The notes under the pieces are model-generated. The model was not told the DNA's origin and searched no databases. It saw only the letters and a list, made by a program, of their open reading frames with translations. Shown here in pieces: positions 50,164 to 58,388 of a stretch of 64,000 bases of DNA. The DNA is from CAYYJR01 sp964472305 (GTDB lineage: Bacteria > Armatimonadota > Hebobacteria > CAIYQO01). The number at the start of each line of letters is the position of its first letter. Position 1 is the stretch's first letter. Both the position numbers and the translations under genes were made by a program. The stretch spans positions 1 through 64,000 of the forward strand of contig CAYYJR010000018.1 of NCBI GenBank assembly GCA_964472305.1, given 5' to 3'.

Positions 50164-51549
50164 CTATCTTGGGGGAATCGGCGCGGCCGGCGATGGTGTC
50201 ACCGGCGTGGTAGCTGGTGACGACGGCGTACCGGATATCATCGGGATTGGCACGGACGGCGTGATGGTGGTGTTTATCCCCGGTTTTAGCTCCAGCGGTT
50301 GCGGCGTCTTCACCCATTCCACATGCCCGTCGAGGTAGCCAAGGACATACCCCGGCTGATGGCGGTCAACAGCGATGTCCGTCTCAGCCATCAGCAGTCC
50401 CTGTGGGTTGTCGCTGTCGGCGATGCTGGGTGTCGTGAGCGGAGTGATAATCTGATTCATCATCAATCCGACCAGATGGCCGTTGTACCCGTAGCCGAAT
50501 CCCACCGGCTCCACTTCGGCTTGACTGTATTTATACGCCGGACAGGCCAGCGTATCGCCAGTGGCGACCGCACTCAAATCCAGATCCGTCAGCGTGCCGG
50601 GCAATTTTCCGTTATGATCCATGGCATACATGGCAATCGCCATTGCCAGTTGCTTCTGATGGCTCATGCAGGTGGTATGGAAGGCTTGTCCTACCAGGTC
50701 ACCCTCGGACACATCGGCGGCGTTCAGCAGGCACAATGCGCGCGTCGTCTGTTGTTCATCGAGCTTGCGGTAACGATGGGAGAGCGCCGGATTGGCTGCG
50801 TCAAACACCACCAATTCTTTATGTTCGCTGTCGTAGCTCGCCAGCATGTAGTTCGGAAAGCTCCGACTGTTGAACTTCCCCTCCTGGAAATCAGTGGCGG
50901 CCACCGTCTTGCCCAGCATTTTGGGGAAGTGGAACGTATAAACGTTTTCCGCATCTTTCGAAATCACGAAATAGAGGCCGGGCGACATCACTGCCTGCCA
51001 CTCTCCTTCCCAGACGGGTGGTCGGCTTAGGTGAGTCAGCACCAGCACCAATGCGACCAGACCCACCAACAGCACGGCGCCGATGATGATAAGGATGCCG
51101 CGTCCCCCACCCCCGCCGACCGGCTCCTCGCGCGGTGCCTCCTCGTGTGGAGTGTTTGCTTGCGGAACAGCGACTTGCGGCTGTGCGATGGTCGCGCGGG
51201 AAGGCCGCATCAATATTGGTTCATCCGTCTCTGGCGGCGCGGTGTCTGCACGGGCGCCACAGGCAGCGCAAAACGCCGCATTGGGAGTCAGTACCGCACC
51301 GCAGTTGGCGCAGTTTTGTCGCGAGGCGCACGGAAGCACGGGATGATATGCGAGGGGTGTTGCCGTCGGGGCCTGAGGATCGTTGGGCAGCGGCGGTTGT
51401 ACGCGCTGCACCAGTGGATCAAGCGTCACGTCGATAATCGGTACGGTCAATATGTCGCCGCACGCCGTGCAGCGCGCCTGCTGCCCCATCAGCGCTTCCG
51501 TTACCGCCAGTTGTTCGCCGCAAAGCGGGCATTTCAAAACAAGGGTCAT
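50164..51549 (-). CDS. Zinc-ribbon membrane protein with H-X9-DG-type C-terminus
   Basis: A 461-residue protein starting at ATG 51549. Two zinc ribbons stand in the cytoplasmic part: CPLCGEQL with CTACGD (residues about 7-35), and CANCGAVL with CAACGA (about 80-100). A Gly-rich linker and one membrane helix (about 150-172) follow. Outside lies a beta domain (PPVWEGEWQAVMSPGLYFVI). A prepilin-like C-terminal region follows: CMSHQKQLAMAIAMYAMDHN for the conserved N-terminal helix and LGYLDGHVEWVK for the DGHV box of DUF1559-type proteins of Planctomycetes and relatives. The function is unknown. It sits in the glycan region, eight bases from the GH43 gene by its longer frame. Confidence 0.65.
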   Translation of the reverse strand: MTLVLKCPLCGEQLAVTEALMGQQARCTACGDILTVPIIDVTLDPLVQRVQPPLPNDPQAPTATPLAYHPVLPCASRQNCANCGAVLTPNAAFCAACGARADTAPPETDEPILMRPSRATIAQPQVAVPQANTPHEEAPREEPVGGGGGRGILIIIGAVLLVGLVALVLVLTHLSRPPVWEGEWQAVMSPGLYFVISKDAENVYTFHFPKMLGKTVAATDFQEGKFNSRSFPNYMLASYDSEHKELVVFDAANPALSHRYRKLDEQQTTRALCLLNAADVSEGDLVGQAFHTTCMSHQKQLAMAIAMYAMDHNGKLPGTLTDLDLSAVATGDTLACPAYKYSQAEVEPVGFGYGYNGHLVGLMMNQIITPLTTPSIADSDNPQGLLMAETDIAVDRHQPGYVLGYLDGHVEWVKTPQPLELKPGINTTITPSVPIPMISGTPSSPATTPVTPSPAAPIPPR

Positions 51550-51569
51550 GTCGCCCACCAATAAATACT

Positions 51570-53075
51570 TTAGTTAAGTATATCACATAATTCGTCCAGC
51601 GGTTGATAGTCGAACCAGTCGAAATCCGCTGGGGTGCGCGCGGGCTGTCCGTTGCCGGTCGCATAGAGTCCGAAATAGACGCCGGTAAAGCCGCCCGCCA
51701 CCTCGGAGGAGAGAAAACGTGCGACGCCGGTCGCCAGTTCCGTGGGTGCGGTGTCATCCTGACTGAATACGAAGGTATAACAATCAGGCCGGGCATCAAT
51801 GCCCAGTATTACCGGACCGGCCGCCAGCGGGCACTCCGCCACGAGGGCACACAGATCGCCAATGCGCCGGCGCACGAACACCTTCCCCGTGCTTCGCGCG
51901 ATTTCGTAGTGATGCCCCGGACTCATATACACGGTGAGACCGGCTTCGTCCTGATCCGACGGATCAGCATCGAGCCGCGTGCGCACGCGGCAGGACAGGT
52001 GCTGTTGGCGGCGACCGACGAACGCCGGGGAATCCACCGCGTCAAGGGTGAGCGCGGAGCCATGCAGGCGCAGCCAGCCTGGACGCGCAGTGAGCGAATA
52101 CTCCTGCGGGTGGGGATTGCGAAGGTAGTTCCACGGCAGCGCCAACGCCGCGGCGTCGAAATCGTCGCGCACCGGCAGCGCCGGCCACGGGTGGGCGGGC
52201 AGCGTCTCCGTCGCCATTTCCAGTTCGACGGTGCCATTGCCGTTAACCAGCGGCCAGCCTTCTACCCACGTGACCGGGGCGAGGAATGTCTCGCGGCCCA
52301 GGTGATGATACATGCCGCATTGTGGACGAAAGCCGAGGAATACCATCCACCAGCGGCCATCGTGCGCCTGCACCAGGTCGGCGTGTCCGGTACCCTGGAT
52401 GGGATGCCCGCCGCGATTGCGATGCGTGAGAATGGGATTGTGCGGACAGGGTGCGAACGGCCCCCACGGCGATGTGCCGCGCGCGATGGTCATCATATGG
52501 CCGTATTCGGTGCCACCCTCGGCGATCATCAGGTAATATGAGCCGTCGATCTTGTATAGGTGCGGGCCTTCCGGATAACGTCCCCCGGTGCCCGACCAGA
52601 TGATGCGTTCATCGCTCAGCCGCTGCCCCGTGTGCGGATCGATGCGGAACTGGCGGATGCCGCCATTGCCGGTCGAATGAAAATACACCGCGCCGTCATC
52701 GTCGAAGAACAGCGAGGGATCGATCTCCTCAGGATCAATCCATACCGGCTCCGACCACGGCCCGGCGGGATCAGCCGCAGTGACGAGAAAGTTCCCGCCG
52801 CCGGTGACGTTGGTGGTGATGAGGTAAAACACCCCATCGTGATACCGCAGCGCCGGCGCAAAGATGCCGCCCGATGGGCATGCCTTTTCCAGCGGCAACT
52901 GCGATGGACGGGTGAGGCAATATCCGAGCTGACGCCAGTGCACCAGGTCGCGGCTGTGGAAGATAGGCACGCCGGGAAAAAATTCAAAGGTGCTGGTCAC
53001 AAGATAGTAATCCTCCCCGACACGGCACACGCTGGGATCGGGATGGTAACCTGGCAGGATGGGATTGCGATACAT
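51570..53075 (-). CDS. Glycoside hydrolase family 43, beta-xylosidase-like
   Basis: A 501-residue intracellular enzyme. The five-bladed propeller supplies all three catalytic acids: Asp13 in GYHPDPSVC as base, Asp in EEIDPSLFFDDDG as modulator, and Glu in RYPEGPHLYKIDGSYYL as acid. The C-terminal half (about 310-501) is a beta-sandwich (WNYLRNPHPQEYSL, GFTGVYFGLYATGNGQPART) of the subfamily with xylosidase/arabinofuranosidase activity. No signal peptide is present, so short xylo- or arabino-oligosaccharides must be imported. No transporter is encoded in the region. It lies upstream of the zinc-ribbon gene on the same strand. Confidence 0.9.
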   Translation of the reverse strand: MYRNPILPGYHPDPSVCRVGEDYYLVTSTFEFFPGVPIFHSRDLVHWRQLGYCLTRPSQLPLEKACPSGGIFAPALRYHDGVFYLITTNVTGGGNFLVTAADPAGPWSEPVWIDPEEIDPSLFFDDDGAVYFHSTGNGGIRQFRIDPHTGQRLSDERIIWSGTGGRYPEGPHLYKIDGSYYLMIAEGGTEYGHMMTIARGTSPWGPFAPCPHNPILTHRNRGGHPIQGTGHADLVQAHDGRWWMVFLGFRPQCGMYHHLGRETFLAPVTWVEGWPLVNGNGTVELEMATETLPAHPWPALPVRDDFDAAALALPWNYLRNPHPQEYSLTARPGWLRLHGSALTLDAVDSPAFVGRRQQHLSCRVRTRLDADPSDQDEAGLTVYMSPGHHYEIARSTGKVFVRRRIGDLCALVAECPLAAGPVILGIDARPDCYTFVFSQDDTAPTELATGVARFLSSEVAGGFTGVYFGLYATGNGQPARTPADFDWFDYQPLDELCDILN

Positions 53076-53376
53076 CGCGGCACCTCACAATGATTGAATT
53101 AACTATTTCGATGGTTGAGTCGAATATCCTTTTTACCGTTTGCGGAGGGGAGTGGTCTCTACCATGCAGGCGGAATTCAGTGAGTGCCCCGGTGATAACC
53201 TCGATTATCTGAAGTCATGCTTACACTGGGAGGCCGTATCGAACCACTCCGGGAACAATCCGCGTGGTTTCGATACGGCCATTATATCTTCCTCAATCAC
53301 CAGGGGTACGGCGGTAACGCCTTCCCATTCGCGCGGACAGATCAGAGCGATCAGTCCAATCGCCATCCACGGCGTA
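53076..53376. other. Gap between GH43 and oxidoreductase genes
   Basis: This stretch holds one strong inverted repeat, at 53232-53280. The remaining sequence contains the GH43 leader at its left end. No gene is supported. Confidence 0.4.
53232..53280 (-). terminator. Stem-loop after the oxidoreductase gene
   Basis: GGCCGTATCGAA-CCAC pairs with GTGG-TTTCGATACGGCC with one bulged base (16 pairs) over a 16-base loop, about 100 bases past the stop of the oxidoreductase gene. It could end that transcript before GH43. Confidence 0.55.
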
Positions 53377-54393
53377 TCACTTATCACTCGTCACTTCCGA
53401 TTCCACTGCCACTACCTGCCCTGTCTCCAACGAGGTGATGGCGGCGGCGATGACTTGTTGCGCGGCGAGGCCGTCCGCGCCGGAGCCGTCGATTTGTTCC
53501 GGGGCAGTGCCGTTCGCCACCTGTTCGAGGAAGGTGTGCAGCCGCGCACGGAAGGTGTCGTCGAAATCGCGGTACCCCCCGAACACCGGGTTAGTGTAGA
53601 CCGACTTGACCAGATCGCCTGCGGGGTAGAGCGTCGCCTCGCGCCACATATCTTCCAGCACGAAACGACCGCCTGTGCCGGCGACTTCACAGCGCTCCAT
53701 CGGGTGACCGCGCTGGATATCATAGCTGCTGGTCAAGTGACCGACCATGCCATTGTGAAAGCGCATATTGAAGGAGGCGGTGGACCACAGCGTGCGACCG
53801 GGCGCCTGCATCGCGAAGCACTGCACCTCGGTGATCTCGCCGCAAAAGTGGCGCATCATATCGATGGAGTGCGGATTGAGCGCCTTCAGGTGGAAATATG
53901 GGGAATCGAACTCGCCGGGACGTCCGATCCACAACGCCATGTTCACGAAGAGCAAATCGCCCAACCGGCCGTCATCCAGCCATTGTTTCGCCTGCCACGC
54001 TGCAGGAGTGAAACGATGGTTGAAATCCACGCCGAAGCAGCGCCGTTGCTCGCGGGCGACACGCACCATCTCTTGCGCATGCGCGATCTCGTTGCAGATC
54101 GGTTTCTCGCACAGCACGTGACAACCGGCCTCCAGCGCCTGGATGGTCGGCGCGTAATGATCGCTGCTGTATTCAAAACCGCCGGTCGCCACACTGCACA
54201 CTTCCGGCGTTGCCTGCGCCAACATCGCCGACACGCTGGTGAACCACGGCACACCCAGGCGTTCACCCGCCGCCCGTGCCCGCTCCGGAATGACGTCGCA
54301 TACCCCCACTAATTCCGCAAGCGAGTCGGTGCTGTAGATACTCGCATGTAAATTGCCGATCGGCCCCAGGCCGATGACCGCTACGCGTAACAT
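53377..54393 (-). CDS. Gfo/Idh/MocA family oxidoreductase, copy 3
   Basis: A 338-residue NAD(P)-dependent sugar dehydrogenase-like enzyme. VAVIGLGPIGNLHASIY is the Rossmann dinucleotide motif at the N-terminus. CHVLCEKPICNEI has the Lys that contacts the nicotinamide and substrate. The C-terminal domain (about 130-338) contains NHRFTPAAWQAKQWLDDGRL and HFCGEITEVQCFAMQAPG. Family members oxidise or epimerise sugars and inositols; the substrate is unknown. The sequence is closer to copy 1 (58389-59483) than to copy 2, sharing LEAGxHVLCEKP and the same length of loops. It lies upstream of GH43 in the minus-strand region. Confidence 0.9.
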   Translation of the reverse strand: MLRVAVIGLGPIGNLHASIYSTDSLAELVGVCDVIPERARAAGERLGVPWFTSVSAMLAQATPEVCSVATGGFEYSSDHYAPTIQALEAGCHVLCEKPICNEIAHAQEMVRVAREQRRCFGVDFNHRFTPAAWQAKQWLDDGRLGDLLFVNMALWIGRPGEFDSPYFHLKALNPHSIDMMRHFCGEITEVQCFAMQAPGRTLWSTASFNMRFHNGMVGHLTSSYDIQRGHPMERCEVAGTGGRFVLEDMWREATLYPAGDLVKSVYTNPVFGGYRDFDDTFRARLHTFLEQVANGTAPEQIDGSGADGLAAQQVIAAAITSLETGQVVAVESEVTSDK

Positions 54394-54555
54394 CGCAATA
54401 CCTCGTTTTGTGTTTCCCCATGCTGTCGGACGTCGGCTGCACGGGCATTCGGTTGCGTTGCCACCAGCTCAAGCCGGCGGCAACGCAATCCCAGACTTAC
54501 CAACCGCCATACTCCACCGCAAGATCCTGCGCACAATGCAACACCATTCCAGCCG

Positions 54556-55278
54556 CTATTCCCCCGTCGCAGCTCTCTCATACAACGTCATACGCGGGAA
54601 GAAATCAAAATCATGCCGCTCGGTATCGGTGCGCCAGCGTCCGATGCTGTCCGCCCGCACCGGTATCTTTGCCAACGGAAAGCCAAGGAAACCTTCCAGT
54701 CGTTCCAGCGTCCGGTCCTGGTGCAACACGAAATCCTCGAAGCGCACCTCTGCGCGCCGTTGGGGTGGCGGGGTGGACTGCATGATGTCATACTGGTATT
54801 TCCAACTGATCGCCCGCCGCAGACGCAGGTCGTCCGTGTGGTCATACGGCACGTTGAAGTCCGCCAGATTATCGGTGACGTGCGCGCCGATGATGCTGTC
54901 GCGTGGGTCGCGATACCAGTAAATATAGTGAATGTCGGGAAACATGCGCGCGATCCACGGGAACACCAGCGCCGTTTCCGGGATTTTCCACCCCTTCTGC
55001 AGGGCATCACTGCCCAGGACAGAGGCGAGAAACGATTCGATCAGACGAGTGAACGCCGGGTCGATAGGCATGGTGTGGAGCCGGGAGAAATCCCATTCCA
55101 TCCCACCCCGGTACTCGACGTAGCGGGCGATGACGCGACACGCTTCATACATGTCGCCCGGTGGTATGAGATCTCCTGACTCGTTCAGTTGCGCACCCAT
55201 GTAGACGCCGCTGGCGCTCAAGGTGTGGGACATGGCGCGGGTACCGGAGTGCCCGCGCCCGATCACCGTGATCATCAT
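54556..55278 (-). CDS. Sulfotransferase family protein
   Basis: A 240-residue protein with both PAPS-binding elements of sulfotransferases. GRGHSGTRAMSHTL (from residue 6) is the 5'-phosphosulfate loop, and YWYRDPRDSIIGAH (about 120) the 3'-phosphate site. The C-terminal RFEDFVLHQDRTLERLEGFL is the typical closing helix. The enzyme would transfer sulfate from PAPS to a carbohydrate or other acceptor in the cytoplasm. Its start overlaps the stop of the sulfatase-fold gene by four bases, so the two are translationally coupled. Such a pairing of sulfate addition and removal-type folds in one transcript is unusual. Confidence 0.85.
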   Translation of the reverse strand: MMITVIGRGHSGTRAMSHTLSASGVYMGAQLNESGDLIPPGDMYEACRVIARYVEYRGGMEWDFSRLHTMPIDPAFTRLIESFLASVLGSDALQKGWKIPETALVFPWIARMFPDIHYIYWYRDPRDSIIGAHVTDNLADFNVPYDHTDDLRLRRAISWKYQYDIMQSTPPPQRRAEVRFEDFVLHQDRTLERLEGFLGFPLAKIPVRADSIGRWRTDTERHDFDFFPRMTLYERAATGE

Positions 55279-56687
55279 AGTTTGCTTGCTCCACGTTGGG
55301 TCTGTAACTCTTTCGCCTGCAGGCCTTTCGCCACATCGGGGGAACCGATGTAGAGCGTGTGGTATGCCTCGTCGGAACTGGTGAAGGGTCGGCCGTAGCC
55401 GTTCCAGTTCAGGTTGGTATACATGGGGTTGGTGCGGCCGGTTTCTTTCTCACGTTTGGCGATGTGCGCCTGCATGCGCGCTTCCAGCATCTGCACCACC
55501 TCGGGCTCCTGCTCGGCGACGTTGTGATATTCCTCGGGATCGGTAATCAAGTTATACAACTCGACCTCGGGCTTGTAATGAAAGTCCGGCTCCAGCGCGT
55601 GGATCAGCTTCCATTCCGGCGTGCGCCAGCCATGCTTGCGCATCCAGGTGGCTTCTGTGATGTAGAATTCGGGTTCCGGCGTGCGTGGCTGGCCGAACAT
55701 TAACGGCGTCAGACTGCGGCCATCGTAGTTGATGCCGGTGTCGATGCCCAGCAGGTCAAGAATGGTCGGGGTAACGTCTTTCTGCTGGACGATATCGGGA
55801 AAGCGCAAACCCGCCGGAATGTGCCCGGGCCACACAAACGCCAGCGGCACGTGCAGCGTGGGCTCGTACATGCTGTGATGGTCATAGTAGCAGTCGTGAT
55901 CGTGCAGTGTTTCGCCGTGATCGGAATCGATGACCACCAGCGTCTCTTCCTCCAGGTTCAACGACTGCAGCGTGGTGAAGATAGAAGCGATACAGGCGTC
56001 CATGTAGGCTACGGCGCCGTCATACTGCGCGATGATGTATTCCTTATCGGTGCAGTTCGGCGGGAACCAGCTGCGGAAGTAATCACAAAACGGCTTGAAC
56101 TGATATACCGGATCGAGCGAGTGATTTTTCTTATCGAACTCGTTGCCATGGTAGAACATGCGCTCGAACGGATATGGCGGCAGATACGGTGAGTGCGGAT
56201 CCATATGGCGCAGGAAGAGACAGAACGGCTCCTTCTTCCGCGAAAGCTGTTTCAACTCAGGAATTGCGACGTCGTTCAGGTTTTCCGCCTTGTGGCTGCG
56301 TCCCTGGTTCCACGAGCCCCAACCGGTGAAATCCAGATATTTCTGGAAGCCGCGGGAGGCGTCGTTGCCGCTGAAACCCACGCAGGTGGTGTTGTACCCC
56401 TCGTCGCCAAGAATCTCCGCCAGCGTGCGCAGGTGCTTGCCCAGCCCACCCTGGTGGCGCAGCGCGACCACATCCATGCCAAAACAATCCATACCGGTGA
56501 ACATCGAGGTGTAGCCTGGCGTGGTGGGAATGTGCGGACTGTAGGCCTGCTCGAACACGCTGCCCCACGTTGCGAATTCGTCCATGTGCGGGGTGGTCAA
56601 TCGATGGTACCCGTACATACTCATGTGATCAGCCCGCAGGCTGTCGATGCCGAGAATCAACAGATTCGGCTTTTTCTTGGTGGCCAT
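55275..56687 (-). CDS. Sulfatase-fold (alkaline phosphatase superfamily) hydrolase
   Basis: A 470-residue protein starting at ATG 56687 behind AAAGGAGA. The opening KPNLLILGIDSLRADHMSMY gives the metal-site Asp, and VVIDSDHGETLHDHDCYYDH the second metal pair. Where sulfatases carry the C/S-x-P-x-R motif for formylglycine, this protein has PTTPGYTSMFTG: Thr replaces Cys and Tyr replaces Arg. It therefore cannot be a formylglycine sulfatase of the classical type. A Thr nucleophile, as in phosphodiesterases and phosphoethanolamine transferases of the superfamily, is the natural alternative. No signal peptide is seen. It overlaps the sulfotransferase gene by four bases. Confidence 0.85.
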   Translation of the reverse strand: MATKKKPNLLILGIDSLRADHMSMYGYHRLTTPHMDEFATWGSVFEQAYSPHIPTTPGYTSMFTGMDCFGMDVVALRHQGGLGKHLRTLAEILGDEGYNTTCVGFSGNDASRGFQKYLDFTGWGSWNQGRSHKAENLNDVAIPELKQLSRKKEPFCLFLRHMDPHSPYLPPYPFERMFYHGNEFDKKNHSLDPVYQFKPFCDYFRSWFPPNCTDKEYIIAQYDGAVAYMDACIASIFTTLQSLNLEEETLVVIDSDHGETLHDHDCYYDHHSMYEPTLHVPLAFVWPGHIPAGLRFPDIVQQKDVTPTILDLLGIDTGINYDGRSLTPLMFGQPRTPEPEFYITEATWMRKHGWRTPEWKLIHALEPDFHYKPEVELYNLITDPEEYHNVAEQEPEVVQMLEARMQAHIAKREKETGRTNPMYTNLNWNGYGRPFTSSDEAYHTLYIGSPDVAKGLQAKELQTQRGASKL

Positions 56688-56716
56688 AACGGTCTCCTTT
56701 GTGATGTCGTATCGCG

Positions 56717-57754
56717 TTACAGGTTGATGCGTTTGCCTTGTTCGGCGGAATTGTAACACGCCAGCACCAGCCGCAGCACGTCGCGGCCTTCTTCGGCGGT
56801 GGCGATGGGCGGGCGCCGGCCGTGCAAAAACTGTGCCAGCGGTTCCGCTAATCCGGTAATACGCGTGCCATGGTTTGTAATGTCGGGCAGCTCACTCACG
56901 GTCCAGTTACCCGTTTCTTGCCGGAACCACTTGAGCTGAATGCCGCCGGTCGGCCAGGGGATATTGGTGCTGACGACATCGCCGAAGTTGTGCACGATGG
57001 TGCCTTTTTCGCACACCGCCTCGGTGATGTTCTCCCCCGCCACCGCCACGAAGGTGCATGAAACCTCGGCGAACGAGCCGTCGGCGAAGCGGAAGAGCAC
57101 AATGCCGTTGTCGTTGATGACCGCAGGATTGAGCAGCGTGCCCAATTCGGTAGTCACGCTGACCGGCATGCCGCGCAGCCAGTAGATAAAGTCGATCGGG
57201 TGCGCCGCGTCGTCGGCGAACAGGTCGCGATTGTATTCCGCCTGCACGTGCCAACTCTTCTCGAAGCCGCCCCACATATGGGAGTTCAGGCAATGGCGCC
57301 GGCGCAACAGGTAGAGGCGTCCGAACGCGCCTTCTTCCAGCAGTGCCTTGATCTGCAGGTTATGCGGGTCCACGCGCATCTGCCATGCCAGCGTGAACGG
57401 CACCCCGGCACGCTGCACGGCGGTCACGATGCGGTCGGCCTGCTCCAGTGTCAGCGCCATGGGCTTCTGCAGCACGATCGCTTTACCTGCCGCCGCTGCC
57501 TGTTCCACCAGTTCGCAGTGGAACGACGTTTCCGACGCGACAACGACGGCATCCACATCGGGGCGTGCCAGCAGCGCCGCGGCGCTCGGGGCGATATCGA
57601 GGTCGTTATTCTTTCCGGCCTCCGCCGCGCGCGTGGCGTCATGATCCCAACCGGCTGTCACGCGCACGCCGAGTTCCGGTTGCTCGCGCCACCTGGCACA
57701 ATACGAATGCACGTGCCCGTGCGCAAAGCCGAGGATGCCAACGTTGACTGTCAT
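56717..57754 (-). CDS. Gfo/Idh/MocA family oxidoreductase, copy 2
   Basis: A 345-residue dehydrogenase-like protein. VNVGILGFAHGHVHSYCARW is a variant dinucleotide motif with His in place of the usual Gly-Ile. KAIVLQKPMALTLEQADRIV carries the active Lys, preceded by Gln instead of Glu. The C-terminal domain holds HPIDFIYWLRGMP with the family's catalytic Asp/His region. It may act on a sugar-acid or inositol; the divergence from copies 1 and 3 suggests a different substrate. GGGAG precedes the ATG. The sulfatase-fold gene begins 30 bases downstream. Confidence 0.9.
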   Translation of the reverse strand: MTVNVGILGFAHGHVHSYCARWREQPELGVRVTAGWDHDATRAAEAGKNNDLDIAPSAAALLARPDVDAVVVASETSFHCELVEQAAAAGKAIVLQKPMALTLEQADRIVTAVQRAGVPFTLAWQMRVDPHNLQIKALLEEGAFGRLYLLRRRHCLNSHMWGGFEKSWHVQAEYNRDLFADDAAHPIDFIYWLRGMPVSVTTELGTLLNPAVINDNGIVLFRFADGSFAEVSCTFVAVAGENITEAVCEKGTIVHNFGDVVSTNIPWPTGGIQLKWFRQETGNWTVSELPDITNHGTRITGLAEPLAQFLHGRRPPIATAEEGRDVLRLVLACYNSAEQGKRINL

Positions 57755-57840
57755 AATAGCGTCTCCCGTCCAATCATGCTTCCCTGCGTGTACCGCGGCG
57801 CTTGCAGTTCCCAGCGCGCGTGTTACGCCTCAACACTGCG

Positions 57841-58317
57841 CTATGCTTGCCGGCAAGCCGGACGGTCTACCACGGCGAAGATCAGCCCCGGCATCTCGCT
57901 GCCGGAGAACCGTCTCCACGTTTTCGCCGTGCTCACCCCGTATTTCGCGCCGGCGAAGTCAACCTGCACTTTAAAATAGATCACCGGCATGGCATCACCT
58001 GCTAGCGTCAGGCGCGCGTTTCACCTCAACGTAGTCGGTATCGCCGGACTTCTCGAATGCGTGTTGCGCACCGGTATCACGCCGGTCATGGTCAACGGAC
58101 GCTTACCGGTGACGGGACACGTCTTCCGCATCGCCTCTTTATTCTGACGTTGGAGGGCAACTTCTGCGTGAATCTGCGCCGCTTCTTCCTCGGGAAGGAT
58201 CTTTTTGGCGAGTAACGCTTGAATCAGCGTATCAGTCGAATCGACCGCCGTTCGTGCTGCCGTTGTGAGATTCAATGTGACAACCATCATCATGACCAAT
58301 AATACTATTCTCGGCAT
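57841..58317 (-). pseudogene. Porin-like gene remnant
   Basis: The intact part (MPRIVLLVMMMVVTLNLTTA signal, then TLIQALLAKKILPEEEAAQI) looks like the N-terminus of outer-membrane porins with a helical prefix. After residue 75 the frame drifts. Downstream pieces in other frames still read like a porin: AFEKSGDTDYVEVKRA in one frame, VIYFKVQVDFAGAKYG and then SGSEMPGLIFAVVDRPA in another, up to TAG at 57841. At least two frameshifts and a missing C-terminal barrel make it non-functional. It sits between two oxidoreductase genes and may be the lost uptake channel of the region. The match is by eye. Confidence 0.6.
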
Positions 58318-58388
58318 GTTGAGATTGTCTCCGTTGCGATGAGGCGCCCCCCTGCGCGTCGATACGGGGGGGCATCTTCAGCGGTTGG

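Noticed and set aside
53140..54312. 390-codon plus-strand open frame opposite the oxidoreductase gene
   Set aside because: Antisense shadow; the minus-strand Rossmann protein is clear.
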